Part shown: in pieces, positions 23,021-35,087 of the stretch
Numbering within the stretch: the stretch's first letter is position 1
Layout: the number at the start of each line of letters is the position of its first letter
From: Acestrorhynchus altus
Lineage: Eukaryota; Chordata; Actinopteri; Characiformes; Acestrorhynchidae
NCBI GenBank assembly: GCA_034509495.1
Contig: CM067508.1
Location: 30,021,071 to 30,085,070, forward strand
Length of the DNA stretch: 64,000 bases
Reading direction: 5' to 3'
Notes under the pieces: model-generated
What the model saw: the letters and a program-made list of their open reading frames with translations, nothing else
Databases searched by the model: none
What the model was told of the DNA's origin: nothing
Made by a program: the position numbers and the translations under genes

Positions 23021-23845
23021 CATTATCAACAGAGGAATAAGCTTCATAAAAGGCAGCAATTCCAAAATGCTCACAAAAACCCTCTCAATTGCTGCAGCTC
23101 TCAGTGCTGTAATAGATGTTTTATTTTTAGAGACTGACAGACAGGGATTGAGAAAAACAGCAATAACTCCCAGGTGCACAAGAAATAACACAGAAAGCAG
23201 AAGAGCACGCGCTCACATTAACTGTTTAAAGCAATATGGCATTCTAAAGATGCCTAAGAGTGATTGTAAGGTTTACTGACTATCATGTGCATCAGAGATC
23301 GTTATTGCCTTCAGGCACGAAAGGTAGACATTACCAAGAAATCACAAGACATGTAATCAAAAATCCATATTGTTTTATATAAAAATGATCGTATACTCTC
23401 ACACAGTGCAAAGGTATTTCAATGGAAAACTGTGACCCATAGCTAAGGTCATCATTCGAGGAAAAAAGATTCTGATTGTATATAAGCTATGTTTACAGAT
23501 ATATGGCCCAAATCCAATATTTTGGATTGGCTCATATGTGACCCAGATGTGTCATTTGGTGGCAGTGTGAACAGCAACAAACAAACTGAATCTGACATTT
23601 TTCATTCCAAATTGGACAATTTGGGAATATGGGGGAATGAAATCTGATACATATCTGATTCAGGACAAACCGGAATTTATGCTACTTCAATCCAACTGGA
23701 CAATCCACACAAATGTACACTGAAGAAATGGAAAATACATGAGAAGTGAGGGATGTTTTCAGACCTCATATATATATATATATATATATAAAATATGAAA
23801 AATACCCGTTGTTTATATTTTGATGATAGCTGTACACCTGTAGGG

Positions 23846-24005
23846 CAGTGTTTCCCAGCCCTGTTCCTGGAGGCACACCTGTCCTACGCATTTTAGCTTT
23901 AACACACCCCTCGCAACTCTGAAGGGCTTCTTAATGAGCTGATTATTTGAAGGTGCAGAGGAGGCAGAGCAGGTGTGCCTCCAGGAACAGGGTTGGGAAA
24001 CACTG
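23846..24005. mobile_element. hAT-like fold-back MITE, 160 bp, with 8-bp target duplication
   Basis: The left arm begins CAGTGTTTCCCAGCCCTG and includes 'ttcctggaggcacacctg'. The right arm, 'caggtgtgcctccaggaaca' to GGGAAACACTG, is its near-perfect inverse. Flanking 8-mers CTGTAGGG (23838-23845) and CTCTAGAG (24006-24013) agree at 6 of 8, as expected for an old hAT target duplication. The CAGTGTTTCCCA terminus is typical of Charlie-type hAT elements. Related copies lie at 56293-56475 and 62975-63125. Confidence 0.85.
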
Positions 24006-24109
24006 CTCTAGAGTACAAAGATTGTCTTAGGGTCAATCTTGACCCTTAGGACATGGGGTGTATACAGAATATAAAGACAACACAAGAGTTAATAAACTGA
24101 AGCAAAAAG

Positions 24110-24110
<1 letters not shown>

Positions 24111-24154
<44 letters not shown>
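24111..24154. repeat. (TA)n microsatellite
   Basis: About 22 TA units. Confidence 0.97.
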
Positions 24155-24161
<7 letters not shown>

Positions 24162-24229
24162 GAACCAGACCCACTATGTCCATAGAAGAACTCTTTTTGT
24201 GCATTTGAGGAAACAAATCACAAAGGATC

Positions 24230-24390
24230 TCAGTCTCTTTCTGTCTCAGTGTCTCAATCTTTGTCTCTCTTCACAATGTCTTTCTCTCTGTGTCACTCTT
24301 CACAATGTATCTCGCTCCCATTTTCTGTCTGTCAGTATTTCTGTGCCTCAGTCTGTCTCTCTGCCTCAATATCTCTTTCTCTATCTTTCT

Positions 24391-24429
<39 letters not shown>

Positions 24430-24570
24430 AGTTTCTCTGTCTGTCTCAGTCTTATTATTGCGGTCTTTCTTCCTGTCTCAGTCTCTCTTTTGCACTCACT
24501 CTGCCCGTCTCTGTCTCAGTCTCCCTCTGTCTCAGTGTCTCTTGCTTTAACTTGGTCTCTCTGTCACAAG
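24230..24570. repeat. Degenerate (TCTCTG/TCTC)n polypyrimidine tract
   Basis: About 340 bp dominated by 'tctctgtctcagtctctc'-type units with a pure (TC)n core at 24391-24426. It generates three overlapping Ser/Leu-rich open frames that are not genes. Confidence 0.9.
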
Positions 24571-24599
24571 CTGGGTTTCCATTAAAATATATATAACAC

Positions 24600-25188
24600 C
24601 CATTTGCATTGTGTTTTATGGCTGTGATGTTTGCATTTCAGCAACACTGGGCAGGATGAAGAGTGGCCTACCTAGTCAGGACTGAAATTTCTGTGCCACC
24701 ACAATGATATCCACCAGACATTTGGAGTGCAAATGCACCAGACCGTTCTGGGAGAGCGTAGTTTTTAGGTCGTTGATTTTGGCATTTCAGAATGTCAGAA
24801 AAAACGCTGTTTGTCATGGTCAGACCATCCATAGGGCCATACAGTCACAGACCACCTGTGCCAACTGAGAAGACATTCATGTGACTGATGGAAAAAATCA
24901 CTCTCATGCATTTTGGCTTTAGCAATATTCTAGCTTAACCTCATGCCCCCTAGGTCAGATTTGCAGGACATGTTCTTAGTTTGATATATATTAATTTGCA
25001 ATATTCATTATTCAGTATTTATAAGAGCCAATCACACAGGCCAAAAGTTTGTCTATATTGTAGGCTGCTCAACTGTCTTCCCTTGAGAGATAAATATGAA
25101 CAGAATTTTAATATTTGTATGTTTCCATTAACACAATTTTTTACAATATCTGAGTTATTTAACTAGGTTTGCAATTATAATCATCCCA
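24600..25188. other. No gene recognised
   Basis: No assignable gene or repeat. The 24650-24860 stretch is of average composition and could be part of an unrecognised element. Confidence 0.3.
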
Positions 25189-25189
25189 A

Positions 25190-25298
25190 AACGTTCTTTA
25201 TATGTGTGTCATGCTTGTAGGTTACTCTGATCCTGAGTGATGCAGCCTAGGAAACAGAATGTTACTGTCCATAAACAGTGTAGGTTCTAGGAGTTTAA
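25190..25298 (+). mobile_element. TTAA-flanked MITE family, right-end fragment
   Basis: Only the last 110 bp of the family are present: 'taggttactctgatcctgag', then 'cctaggaaacag', ending GGTTCTAGGAG before T-TTAA (25295-25298). Confidence 0.6.
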
Positions 25299-25715
25299 AA
25301 TCTTTTTTTTGTGGTATTTGGTATATCTGACTATTTACTTTTCCCACTTCTTAACCAAAAAAGCACGGTGGACAGAAAACCTGAGAAGGCCTCTCTCTGT
25401 CAACTCTTTCTCTCTCTGTCGCCGTTATTAATAAACTAATGCAGAAGGGTTTTTTAATAATTAATCAGCAGTATTTTGTCAGCCTAATTAAAAGACCCAG
25501 ACACACACCGTCCTTTCTGGGAATGAAGAGAAATAAACTGAAGTCCCTTTTGTGCATTCACGGGAACATGAGGACATTAGAGATGTTTATGTAGAAAAGA
25601 TGTGCTTTAGGAGAGCCATACTGTGCTCATTAGAAAAGAAGTGTGTTCATTATAATTGTATATGACTGGAGAGGTAGACAAATTGAGGAGGCGTAGTCAT
25701 CCACGTCTTTATTAG

Positions 25716-25717
<2 letters not shown>

Positions 25718-25772
<55 letters not shown>
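25718..25772. repeat. (TG)n microsatellite
   Basis: A pure TG run of about 55 bp. Confidence 0.97.
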
Positions 25773-25773
<1 letters not shown>

Positions 25774-26073
25774 AAAATGTCCTTGTTTTATTGTACAAAT
25801 AACCCCAACTCCTAAATAAGGGCCTATAAATTTCCACCTAAAGCCTCCATAAATAGTGGGAGGGACAGTCTGAGGCAGCCTGCGCTCTCTAACCCCCGCC
25901 CTCCTGACCATTCAGCACTGCCCAGCGCTCTCCACCTGCTGACACAGGTTATTAATGCGCCTCATTTAGCCTAACCCTGCCTCCTGCCCTCACTCTCTCA
26001 CACACTCACACACAGGCCTTCTCAGTAAGCAGGTGCAGACATCCAGACTCTCATTAGCAGAACACGCATTCCA

Positions 26074-26086
26074 CACACACACACAC

Positions 26087-26144
<58 letters not shown>
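26074..26144. repeat. (CA)n microsatellite
   Basis: About 70 bp of CA with one GCACA interruption. Confidence 0.97.
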
Positions 26145-26146
<2 letters not shown>

Positions 26147-26396
26147 TTTAACAAACAAATAAACACTCTTAATTCTGCCTCAGGCATCCAAACACTGCTT
26201 TAAGCCCTCACACCCTGGCTTTATTATTCAGTTATTAATCTTAATGCAGAAACTAGTGTCAATAATTTGGTAATTGTGTGGTTTAACATATCTTGTGGTG
26301 ACCCACAGGGTTCTATGCTGGGGTCTATGAAACTGTTAATTACAATCTTAAATAAAGGGTCTAAAGGCTTCATAACACACACACACGCACACACAC

Positions 26397-26640
26397 TTTT
26401 CTCTCCCCCACTCTCTTTCTATGTCACTCTCTGTTTGTCTTGGCCCTTCTCCTTCAATTTTCCCTCTGTCTCTCATACTCTGTCTCTTTTTCTCTTCTTC
26501 TTTCTCTCTCCCCCTGTTTCTATCCTTCTTGTTCTCACTCTCCTCCTTCCCTTTATAGTCTCATTGCAGTGCTCTGTCCATCCCTGAGCTCTGTCTGCTC
26601 CTGCTCTCCGTCCTACTCTAGCCTCTCCATCTGTTCCACT
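26397..26640. repeat. Polypyrimidine-rich tract
   Basis: C+T-rich degenerate tract between two CA runs (26377-26397 and 26671-26733). Confidence 0.75.
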
Positions 26641-26669
26641 GTGAAACCTGGCCACAGTGCATCTGTCAT

Positions 26670-26670
<1 letters not shown>

Positions 26671-26733
<63 letters not shown>
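26671..26733. repeat. (CA)n microsatellite
   Basis: A pure CA run of about 63 bp. Confidence 0.97.
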
Positions 26734-26735
<2 letters not shown>

Positions 26736-27287
26736 GTACACACTGCGACTAAACCATACACAGACACAAACACTCTTGTGAGTGTACTGTACACTCCTGA
26801 CCTCGGGTATTAGTCACCAGCAGTCTAGCGCATTTGTACTGTTAAGCATCTGTTAGGCTGTGCCTGGTATCTTTGATTAGAGTGATGATGCAAAATTTTC
26901 CACTTATACTGCAAACACAATCATTATCTACAGAAAGCCAATCCGAACACTTAAAAAAACATGAAGCATCTCAAAATAATGAGAAATCACCTCAAATTAA
27001 TGACAAAGGAATTCAAAATATTCAAAAATCATCTAAAATTATGAGACACCTTATCAACTATCTAGGAGTAATTATGTATCTAAAAAGTTATTAATAACTT
27101 AATGATGAAAAATATCAATTAGATAACATATTAATTATCTCTCTCCCTGCTCTTCTTATCTTTCTCAGTGTCTCTTAATCTCTGTTTTAAGCACAATTCA
27201 CCAGACGTGGTGTAGGTGGTATGTCGGGACCCCTTCAGTGATGCTTATTATTGCAGGAGCGCAAATGACTAGTTTTCTGTGTTTATC

Positions 27288-27289
27288 CT

Positions 27290-27320
<31 letters not shown>

Positions 27321-27535
27321 GTTTCAATCACTTTTTGTCTCTGTCTCATTGTTTCTTTCTCTATCTCATCCAGTCTCTAAGTCTCTCTCTCTCTCTCTCC
27401 AATACATGTCCATCTCTAAATCTATTGTCCTACCTCTATCTCTCTCCCACATCCTCTCTCCCCTCTGCCTCTTTCCATTTTTATTTCATTTCAATCTTTC
27501 TCCCCCACTACTCCTTTTCACTTTGTCTCTTTTAT

Positions 27536-27593
<58 letters not shown>

Positions 27594-27612
27594 TCTCGCC
27601 CTCTCTCAGTGT
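27288..27612. repeat. (TC)n-rich polypyrimidine tract
   Basis: Two pure (TC)n blocks (27291-27315 and 27537-27590) joined by degenerate pyrimidine sequence. Its Ser/Leu open frames are not genes. Confidence 0.92.
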
Positions 27613-27659
27613 GTGGTTTTGTTTTGTTTACCACAGTTCTGGCCTCAAAACGCCTGCAC

Positions 27660-28000
27660 AGCATGAGTAAAGTCCAGAATCATCTCTGGCCAGATCTCTG
27701 AGCCGCACGCCCGCCTCTACTCTCACATACACTAACGCCTGCCTGTCCGCCCACTCGCATGTCCCACTGGCCCACTGGGCTGTCCTAGGGGATGGAGGGA
27801 GGGGAGCAGGTAATTAAGGTGTGCAGTATGGGGTCTTGCTGGAGGAGCCAGGCTTAGGCCGAGTGTAGTGCTGGGGCAAGCAGGTGGGGGGCACCACCGC
27901 ACCCTTCATCCAAAGCCGTGCTGCCATCTGTTGAGCAGTCTCTCCTAGGGAGCAACCCGGTAGGGTGTGACGGAGCCAACCCCTACATGCCTGCAGAGAT

Positions 28001-28002
<2 letters not shown>
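27660..28002. other. G+C-rich non-repetitive stretch
   Basis: This is noticeably richer in G+C than the surroundings and free of recognisable repeats. No open frame with splice sites was convincing. It could be regulatory or conserved non-coding DNA, which only an alignment could show. Confidence 0.3.

Positions 28003-28044
<42 letters not shown>
28003..28044. repeat. (CA)n microsatellite
   Basis: A pure CA run of about 42 bp. Confidence 0.97.
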
Positions 28045-28046
<2 letters not shown>

Positions 28047-28316
28047 CAACAAAGACGCACAGGTGCACTGTGTGGTGGAGGCTGCTGCCGTTGCTCCAGA
28101 GCCTGTTCCACTCTGTTGTGCTGCAAATGGCTATGGCTGCACCCCAGGCAATCCCAGTTAGACTGAGAAATGCAATATTAACATTTTCAAGAAGCAGAAA
28201 CTAACTGAAACTCGCTCACTCTGTTGAAATCAAACACAAGAAGAATTAGAACACTGCTTTCCCCAGACAGGGATTAAAGGAGTATTCATCATTTTTCTCT
28301 CCCTTTTCTTACTAAT

Positions 28317-29015
28317 TTAACCTTTAGAACTCTATGCCAAGTTTGGGGGCTGCTTTTGTAGTTTTAAGCAGAAAGAGAAACTAGGCAACTCAAATATGTC
28401 TTCATTTGAGATCTACAACTGAAGAGAATTTAAATATTTGTATGGATTTGACCATTTTTTAATCAAACATTTACCTACAATTTTCTTTCTAAAAATTTCT
28501 TAAATCTCAGAAAACCTGTTAGGTGTTTTTGAGCTGAAAATGAGTTATGTTTGTGACAAGGATATTGATATTAATAAGTTCTTCAACATACCTGATAGTT
28601 ACAAAACAATATAAATGTCTTTTATTATTTTTGTTATGTATGTATGTGTAAGTATTATCCCTTTCAGGACATTCAGTCTGATATTTGAATTATTTTTTAT
28701 AACCCAATATCTGAGTCAGTGTCATTAACCCTGCCTTCTCTGCCTGATCAGTCAGAGTCTGCATGCAGGTTTAGCATATACATGTGGACAGAGCAGAAAA
28801 CATGCACTGAAAGCCTCCTTTAGCATTTAAACCAGGATTTAATTCAGGTGGAAGCAAATATTGTAGCTGGTTTCTGAGCTGGATGACTCACGGATTGAGT
28901 GTGATAAAGTAAGCCTTGCGGTTTGCAATAATATGTGTTTCATGTCTGTAGGTTACTCTGATCCTGAGTTATGAAGCCTAGAAAATGGCACGGGTGGATT
29001 TCAAGTTCTAGTTCA
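28317..29015 (+). mobile_element. TTAA-flanked MITE family, copy D
   Basis: The left end is TTAA (28317-28320) followed by CCTTTAGAAC. The right end is decayed to 'caagttctagttcaaatg'. The interior shares 'ataacccaatatctgagtca', 'tgatcagtcagagtctgcat', 'gcatttaaaccaggattta' and 'ggttactctgatcctgagtt' with copies A and B. It is non-coding. TTAA target plus a terminus starting CC fits piggyBac-type elements, by inference. Confidence 0.7.
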
Positions 29016-29101
29016 AATGAAATACATAAAACGATAAACAAATAAGACAAATGTTATTGTAGCGACAGCATCAGTACATATGTTTTAGATCTTAGCTCTT
29101 A

Positions 29102-29330
29102 AACATGCAGGGTAGGGGTGCCTCCAGGACCAGGGTTCCTCTATAGTCAGCTGTTACTCCCATTTCCTGCCCAAAAACGGACTGCTGCAAAACTCTACAC
29201 TCTGCAAACTCTGCATACATGTGTGGTCTGATTAGACACTGGGTCTTGGCACAAGACAGCATAAGGGTGCTTCCCCTACTACCCTATAAAAACACTCTCA
29301 GAGGCTACTTTGAATAGTGTACCTTTTAGC
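29102..29330 (+). repeat. Segment duplicated at 29985-30125 (copy 1)
   Basis: 'gtgcctccaggaccagggtt', 'tttcctgcccaaaa', 'gggtcttggcacaaga' and 'gcataagggtgcttccccta' occur here and again, in the same order, at 29985-30125. The first motif is also the arm of the hAT-like MITE at 23846. Copy 1 has an extra insertion of about 60 bp. Confidence 0.65.
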
Positions 29331-29399
29331 TTTTGTTTTTAATTGTAGGCTGTTGGTTGTTGGGCGGACAGAACAGATGACCGGGGAGCGGAGGTAAAT

Positions 29400-29735
29400 G
29401 CTGGGGTTAGAATTTAATGAAAAAACACAAAGTACAAAACAAATGGAACATGCTGCTGAATACTAGAATGACTGACAGAAACTAAACATGACAGAAAACA
29501 ACCTGTGCCACAAACAAAGGGACTGCCAAAGACAGACAGAGACAAAGGGACTTAAATAGCACACAACATTGGACACACCTGGAACCACTGATTAGGAAGG
29601 GGCAGGGTTACAAATGAGACACAGATGGGAATGGGCGGAGCAAGGGAGGAGACAAGACTAAAACACAACATGGGAAAACACAACTGCGGAGACAAAAGGT
29701 GAACAGGACTAGAACATGGCAGAGACGTGACAACT
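29400..29735 (-). other. Possible LTR-retrotransposon LTR or leader remnant
   Basis: The A-rich segment with 'ggacacacctggaaccactg', 'gggcggagcaagggagga' and 'cagagacgtgac' looks like fish Gypsy LTR or leader sequence in antisense, from memory. No paired LTR or coding region is nearby. Confidence 0.25.
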
Positions 29736-29984
29736 AGTTCACTTCTAAGGCAGCATTTCACAACTCCTATCCCATCTTTTCTGTACTGCTTGCCAACAAG
29801 GAAAGTACCATGTATGTAAGGTGTAATGTGACGGTGTCAGCCAAATAGTCGTGTCTTCTACTCCATTATGTTAAAAGCAGTTTTAATGCTCATGTTAGAA
29901 TTGTTGACAGTTTTCCAGCATAACACTATTTAGCCAGCCAGCTAATAAGCAAGCAGCTAACAAGCAGTGCTGCCCTAGAGGGTG

Positions 29985-30125
29985 CCTCCAGGACCAGGGT
30001 TGAGAGACACTGCTCTATAGCATGTTGATTCTCCTCCCCTTTCCTGCCCAAAACAGACTGATTAGGCACCGGGTCTTGGCACAAGAGAGCATAAGGGTGC
30101 TTCCCCTGCTGTTCTATAAATCTGC
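29985..30125 (+). repeat. Segment duplicated from 29102-29330 (copy 2)
   Basis: Same block order as copy 1, starting at 'agggtgcctccaggaccagg' and ending 'gcataagggtgcttcccctg'. The spacing between copies is about 880 bp. Confidence 0.65.
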
Positions 30126-30740
30126 ATCATCGGCACTGACAGAAAACAGGGAAGTGCGGGTAAATTTGATGATTTGGTTCATCATCTGCAGCCATTCATC
30201 TCCCATCAGTTCAACAAATTCCATGATCCATGTTCATCCAAATGAATTTAAAAGTGGAAGTGTGGGGAGAAATATGATTCTACCAAACAGACCCATCGCA
30301 GCTGTTTCTAGGGAGATGCACAATCTGTCTACTGACTTCATATCTGATGTAGTCTGGGTTGTATTTGTTGATGATTTTTTTTTTTTTTTTTGCATTTTCT
30401 ACAGACCAGCGTCCTCATTCTTCCTCATTTAAGAAACCTCTACACCTCTGATTCACTAATTGTCTGCATCAGGTGCCTGCAGCTGCATTGTCTCAAACTG
30501 ATGTGATATTATCTGTGCATTTCTATTAAGCATATATAATGTTATATAGTTTAAACTCAATTGTTACTTTTATTTCTACATAGACTTGTATGATTTAAAG
30601 TGGCATTATTGGCCCACTATGGACCATTGCCTTCCCCTGTGAATGGGACTGTGGACCACTAGAAGGTGCCTCAAGGACCACTGATGATCCCCTGGCCACA
30701 GGTTAAGAAACCCTGACATAAAGCATGGAATATTGTATAA

Positions 30741-30994
30741 AGGTAAAAGGTAAAGGTGCTCATAGACCCACTGTGCTTGCACACAGGGGAATTTCCACAT
30801 TTCCACACAAGGGGACAGTAAGCACATGTGCCCAGTGCGGTGGGCATCCCTATCCACAGTGCCTGGGATCAGCTGGGGAGTTAAGTGCCTTGCTCAAGGG
30901 TACTTCAATCATGCCCTGCCAGTTCAGACATTCGAACTGGCAACATTCCAGTCAAAAGGCTGGTTCCCTAATCACCAGGCCATGGCTGCCCTAT
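30741..30994 (-). mobile_element. tRNA-headed SINE
   Basis: On the minus strand the head reads GGCAGCCATGGCCTGGTGAT, with an A-box-like TGGCCTGGTGATTAGG (near 30967-30982) and a B-box-like AGTTCGAATG (near 30929-30938), at tRNA-like spacing. The body holds 'ccttgagcaaggcacttaac' (antisense of 30879-30898), a hallmark of several fish and amphibian SINE families. An internal Pol III promoter is implied. It is truncated or ends near the AGGTAAAAGGTAAAGG motif at 30741-30756. Confidence 0.7.
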
Positions 30995-32687
30995 GGCCAT
31001 GGGGTCACAAAGACCCAGCACAGAGACATTGCAAAAGACAGACAAAGACACAAGAGAGAGAGGAACTGAAAGGGCTTCATTCATTCATAGTCACACACCA
31101 ACATCAACGTGTAAATGTAAATAAACAGCCCCAAATAAAAAGTCCCACTGGGCTGCTATGGGTGGCAGTGCAACAGTTTAAAGCACATGCCAATCATTGT
31201 GAAGGGGTCACAGAGCCCATGCAGATGCTGGTATGCCTTGATCACAGACCAGCTGGAACTTGGCATTCCTGCCCTTTTGGTCTGCCACGCTAGAGATGCC
31301 ACGCTAGAGACCTTTGATGCAGAAGTTTAAATGGACCTTAATCCTTAAACAACAAGTCTATAATCCATCAACAGTGATGACTCTTATCAAATTAAATTAA
31401 ACCCCCAGAATAAAAATGACAGCCAGGACCCCCACAGGAATCTCTCTTGGGCTGAGCCCTGGGTCTTTGAGCAGCCAGGCGACATTCCTGCACAGGCCCT
31501 AATATATGACTTAAATGGAATGTTAACAGTCCTACTTCTTCCAGTACACAAATTATAGATCTTCACCTGATCAGACCTGCTTCTTCAACCTTGCCAGTCT
31601 CCTTCAACTGCTTTCCTGGGTTGTTTTTTTCTATTAACAAGAACTAGAGGCTTACATGATTTACAAGAACCTGAGGCTGAGATCAAGCGGTTCAAAGTTT
31701 TGTTTGAACTACCAAAATCTTCTCACCTGACTAGACTTCTGAGCTGCTGCCTCTCTTAAAAACACTTGTGCATGCATTGAGGAGATTGAGGAGCTGATGT
31801 ACGTCTTATAATCAATACTTCATTCTTAGCAAAAAAGGGTTCTATACAGTACAGAAAACAGTGGACTGTAAAGAAGCACCTACAGGGTTTCCTTGTTTTT
31901 GAGAAAACATATGAGCAGATGTAGAACTGTTTAAAGGTGCCTAAGAATAACTAAAAAAAAACTGTATTTACTTTATTAAAGTTTATTTTATTAGGCTTTT
32001 AGGTTGATTATATTAGGTTTTCATATACTTTATTATAGCACAACTTAATTTTGGGAGCTTGTCCACTGAGCTCACTGACGAGCTATGGTCTCTTCATCTT
32101 GCTAAGTACACATTACTCAGAGAGGACACAGAGAGGACAGCAACACTATCTGTGAGACTCTGAACAATTACAGTCAATATATTTCTGTTATAGTGACAGC
32201 CAGGATCAGCATACTTTTATTCCCAACTCCTTTTTTTGCACTCCTTCAGGGTTCTGGAGGAATGGCTGATGCTCCTCGTTATGTAATCAACCAGCTACCA
32301 GTTCTCAATACATTTATTTCAGTAATTTTTCTGGTTTTGCTCTTTAACACCTGACAAATACAGATGAGAGAGATGAAAGCAAAGTAAAGGGCTGTGAATA
32401 ATATCGTGGTATCTCTTCGGTGAAATCATCTTCACAGCATATGTGGGGTTTAGTAACATAGTTGACTCGTCACACGAACCTGAACCTGTATAATGGTTAA
32501 AAAAGGCCACATACTGCAGGTTGGTTTCCTCATTCTGTAACACTGTCACTGTGATGTATTTTCAAGAAGATAAAGCTTTTGTTGATCTCAGTAAGCTTTT
32601 AGCCAACATCCTGTCTCCAACATCCTCACAGGTTGCCAGTGGTCCCTCCAGTCTCTCTCAGCAGCCAAGACAGCAGTGGATTGGAAC
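30995..32687. other. No gene recognised
   Basis: About 1.7 kb with no supported exon, repeat family or RNA gene. A short (CAG)n, about 6 units, follows at 32688-32706. Confidence 0.35.
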
Positions 32688-32856
32688 AGCAGCAGCAGCA
32701 GCAGCACCTCCTCTGTGTTTATTCTGAATTTGAATCCTGTACATGTATAAATCTGGCCTAGGGTCCCTTTAAATGTGTCAGAGCATGCTTTAAAAATAAA
32801 TACATAAACGATAAAGTATTTCTTTAGTATCACATGTTATTATGTAAAGCAGTTCA

Positions 32857-33110
32857 TTACAATCATAACATTATGACAACCTCCTTGTTTCTACATTTAT
32901 TGTGCATTTTATCCTCCTACCATACAGGAGCAGTTTCTGTAGTTCTATAATGAAAGACTGTAGTTAACCTGTTTCTCTGCATACATTGTAAGCCTCCTTT
33001 CACCCTGGTCTTCAATGGTTATTCAAGGACACCCCAAGACTACCACAGAGCAGGTATTATGTGGGAGGTGAGCCATTCAACACTGCAGTGACACATAGTG
33101 GGGACATTAA
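32857..33110 (+). mobile_element. ATTATGACCACC fold-back element, left half
   Basis: It starts 'atcataacattatgacaac', then 'ctgtagttctataatgaaag', 'ctttcaccctggtcttcaat' and 'accacagagcaggtattatg'. The left half of the family only. The copy ends shortly after 'cactgcagtgaca'. Confidence 0.7.
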
Positions 33111-33423
33111 TTGTCTAGAAATCTAATTCAATCATACCTGAATTAATTAATATAGCATCGCTGTCGCTGTAGGTGACTTTAGAAGAAAAGGCAAAAATGG
33201 TCTTAACATTGAATGGATGTCACTGTAAAGTGAAAGTAAAACTAGTGGTTTTAGAGGATTTCTATTGCTCTATTCCTCCAGAATTGTTTACACAGTGCTT
33301 AGAGCAGCTAGGGCCCAAACCATGGAGAAAACTAAATACAGACAAAAATGGAGAAACATGGTTTCCACTGAACGGCACAGATACGTACGTATGAAGGAAG
33401 GGCCAGATGTGAGTTAACCCAGG

Positions 33424-33483
33424 TCCAGAAAGTAAAAATCCTGTTTGATTTTCTTACAGCTCTGTCAGATTTTTACTTCTGGA
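33424..33483. repeat. Small inverted repeat
   Basis: 'tccagaaagtaaaaatc' (33424-33440) and 'gatttttacttctgga' (33468-33483) are inverse copies with one base missing in the second, around a 27-bp loop. It may be the tip of a fold-back element. Confidence 0.6.
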
Positions 33484-34109
33484 GCTAGATTACCTACTTC
33501 TGGAAAGGGTTATATGCCCCCAGTCCCATATTGGTACACATTTCTAAATGGTCTATGTTCCCTTATTAAACACTATTATTCACAATTCACACAATACCAA
33601 CAAAATCACTACTCAAAACCAGTAGGCAGAGCTTTAGAAAGCTGAAGTATCTGCTCCTCAGAGCTGTTGTGTAGATGAGAGGAGTGAGATTAAGTATGAA
33701 ATTAATGTTTTTCTAAAGAAATTATTTTATATGTTTACATGTTGTTGTTGTTTTTTCAGAAACCGGTCTGGAAAACTAGCCAGCTAGGTTCTAAGGCAGC
33801 ATTTCACAGCTTTTATTCAATCTTTACTGCTTGCCACTGTAGTAACTGGCCTCACCACTAGGTCGTTTTCTGATAAACCAACACCATAAAAATAAACACA
33901 TAAATAAATCTCAAATTAATTATCACACCTTTCATGTAATGCATCCACATATAAAGCTCTCAGGAGCTCGAATTTCTGAACCAGTTGTGTTCGTCCTGCC
34001 TCAGAGGCAGAGCTGCTTTCAGAATTGTTTTGAGTTGTCATTTTGCAAATGAGCGCTTTACACTCATCTGTTTAAACCCTGCCTTTTCACTACCACTATT
34101 GGTCTACAT

Positions 34110-34236
34110 CTGGGATGTCAAACCGGGTCAGAACCGGCCAGTGTGGCTGCAGGTTTTCATTCTAGCCAATTGCTGCTGAATGAAATGAAAACCTGCAGGC
34201 ATACTGGCCCGTTTCTGGCCCAGTTTGACATCCCTG
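34110..34236. mobile_element. hAT-like fold-back MITE, 127 bp, with 8-bp target duplication
   Basis: The left arm starts CTGGGATGTCAAACCGGG and the right arm ends CAGTTTGACATCCCTG. The inner arms share 'gcaggttttcatt' in inverse form. Flanking 8-mers GTCTACAT (34102-34109) and GTCTACTC (34237-34244) match at 6 of 8. The CAGGGATGTCAAAC-type terminus is common among fish hAT MITEs. Confidence 0.85.
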
Positions 34237-34244
34237 GTCTACTC

Positions 34245-35087
34245 ATATTAGTATCTACATCAAGCATTGCTTCAACAACTGCATCTCTGAGACTAAAGCC
34301 CCTCTGATACACCAGGAGGACTCAACAGGGTCTAATATTGGATATTAAAAAGATTGACTATTTTATTTTTGTATGTTTTATATTCGCATACAAACACTCC
34401 AACTTGAAGCCCCCTGACCACAACATCCACAGCATGCTCCAGTGTGACCCTCAGTGTATTTGTTTTTAAACACCAAAAACATCCCCCTGTATAAACTCTA
34501 TGGGGCACCACTGACATACTGATTGTCTTAATGACACAAAATGTGTTGTCCTTATCTAGAAACAATGTATGTGGATTTTAACACTTATGTGTTGAATTTC
34601 AGAACAATTCATTGTGCAAATACATCAAATGTGTACGTTCTGCATGAACATTTGCCATCACTGCTGGCTTTGCCTGTGGTGTGTGTGTGTGGTGCTGTGT
34701 TGTTGTGGGTGGAGGGACCACAGCCTCTGAGTAATACTCTGGTGTCTGTCAATGTGCATTAGTGACATTTGTTAACGTCACGCCCTAATTCCACTGCAGT
34801 GGTGTGTGTTTCACTGGAGACGAGCCTGCCTGCTTAACGATGATCGGTGGTAATGAGCAGCACCAGCCAGATCAGCCCCACCAGCTTCAGGAGGGTAACA
34901 GAGCCCCCGAGCGAAAAAGCAGAAAATGTGTTCAACAAACCATTCACCATCAGACTGCTGTAGTGCCTAAAGAGGGGAAATTAGGTACAGTACGATCTCT
35001 GACCTCACAATGATCTGATTTATATTTGTGCAACTAAATGTTCAATAGTACAATACAATTACAATAATAGAATGTCAAAGTTAGATT
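34245..35087. other. No gene recognised
   Basis: No supported gene or dispersed repeat was found in this stretch. Confidence 0.3.

Noticed and set aside
24199..24596. Ser/Leu-rich frames of 86-128 codons
   Set aside because: Translated polypyrimidine microsatellite. The same applies to 26267-26781 and 27238-27670.
30930..30982. Possible functional tRNA gene
   Set aside because: Only A- and B-box-like parts are present inside a SINE body. No cloverleaf could be drawn.
30725..31293. Frames of 114 and 155 codons on the plus strand
   Set aside because: Mostly antisense to the tRNA-headed SINE at 30741-30994.
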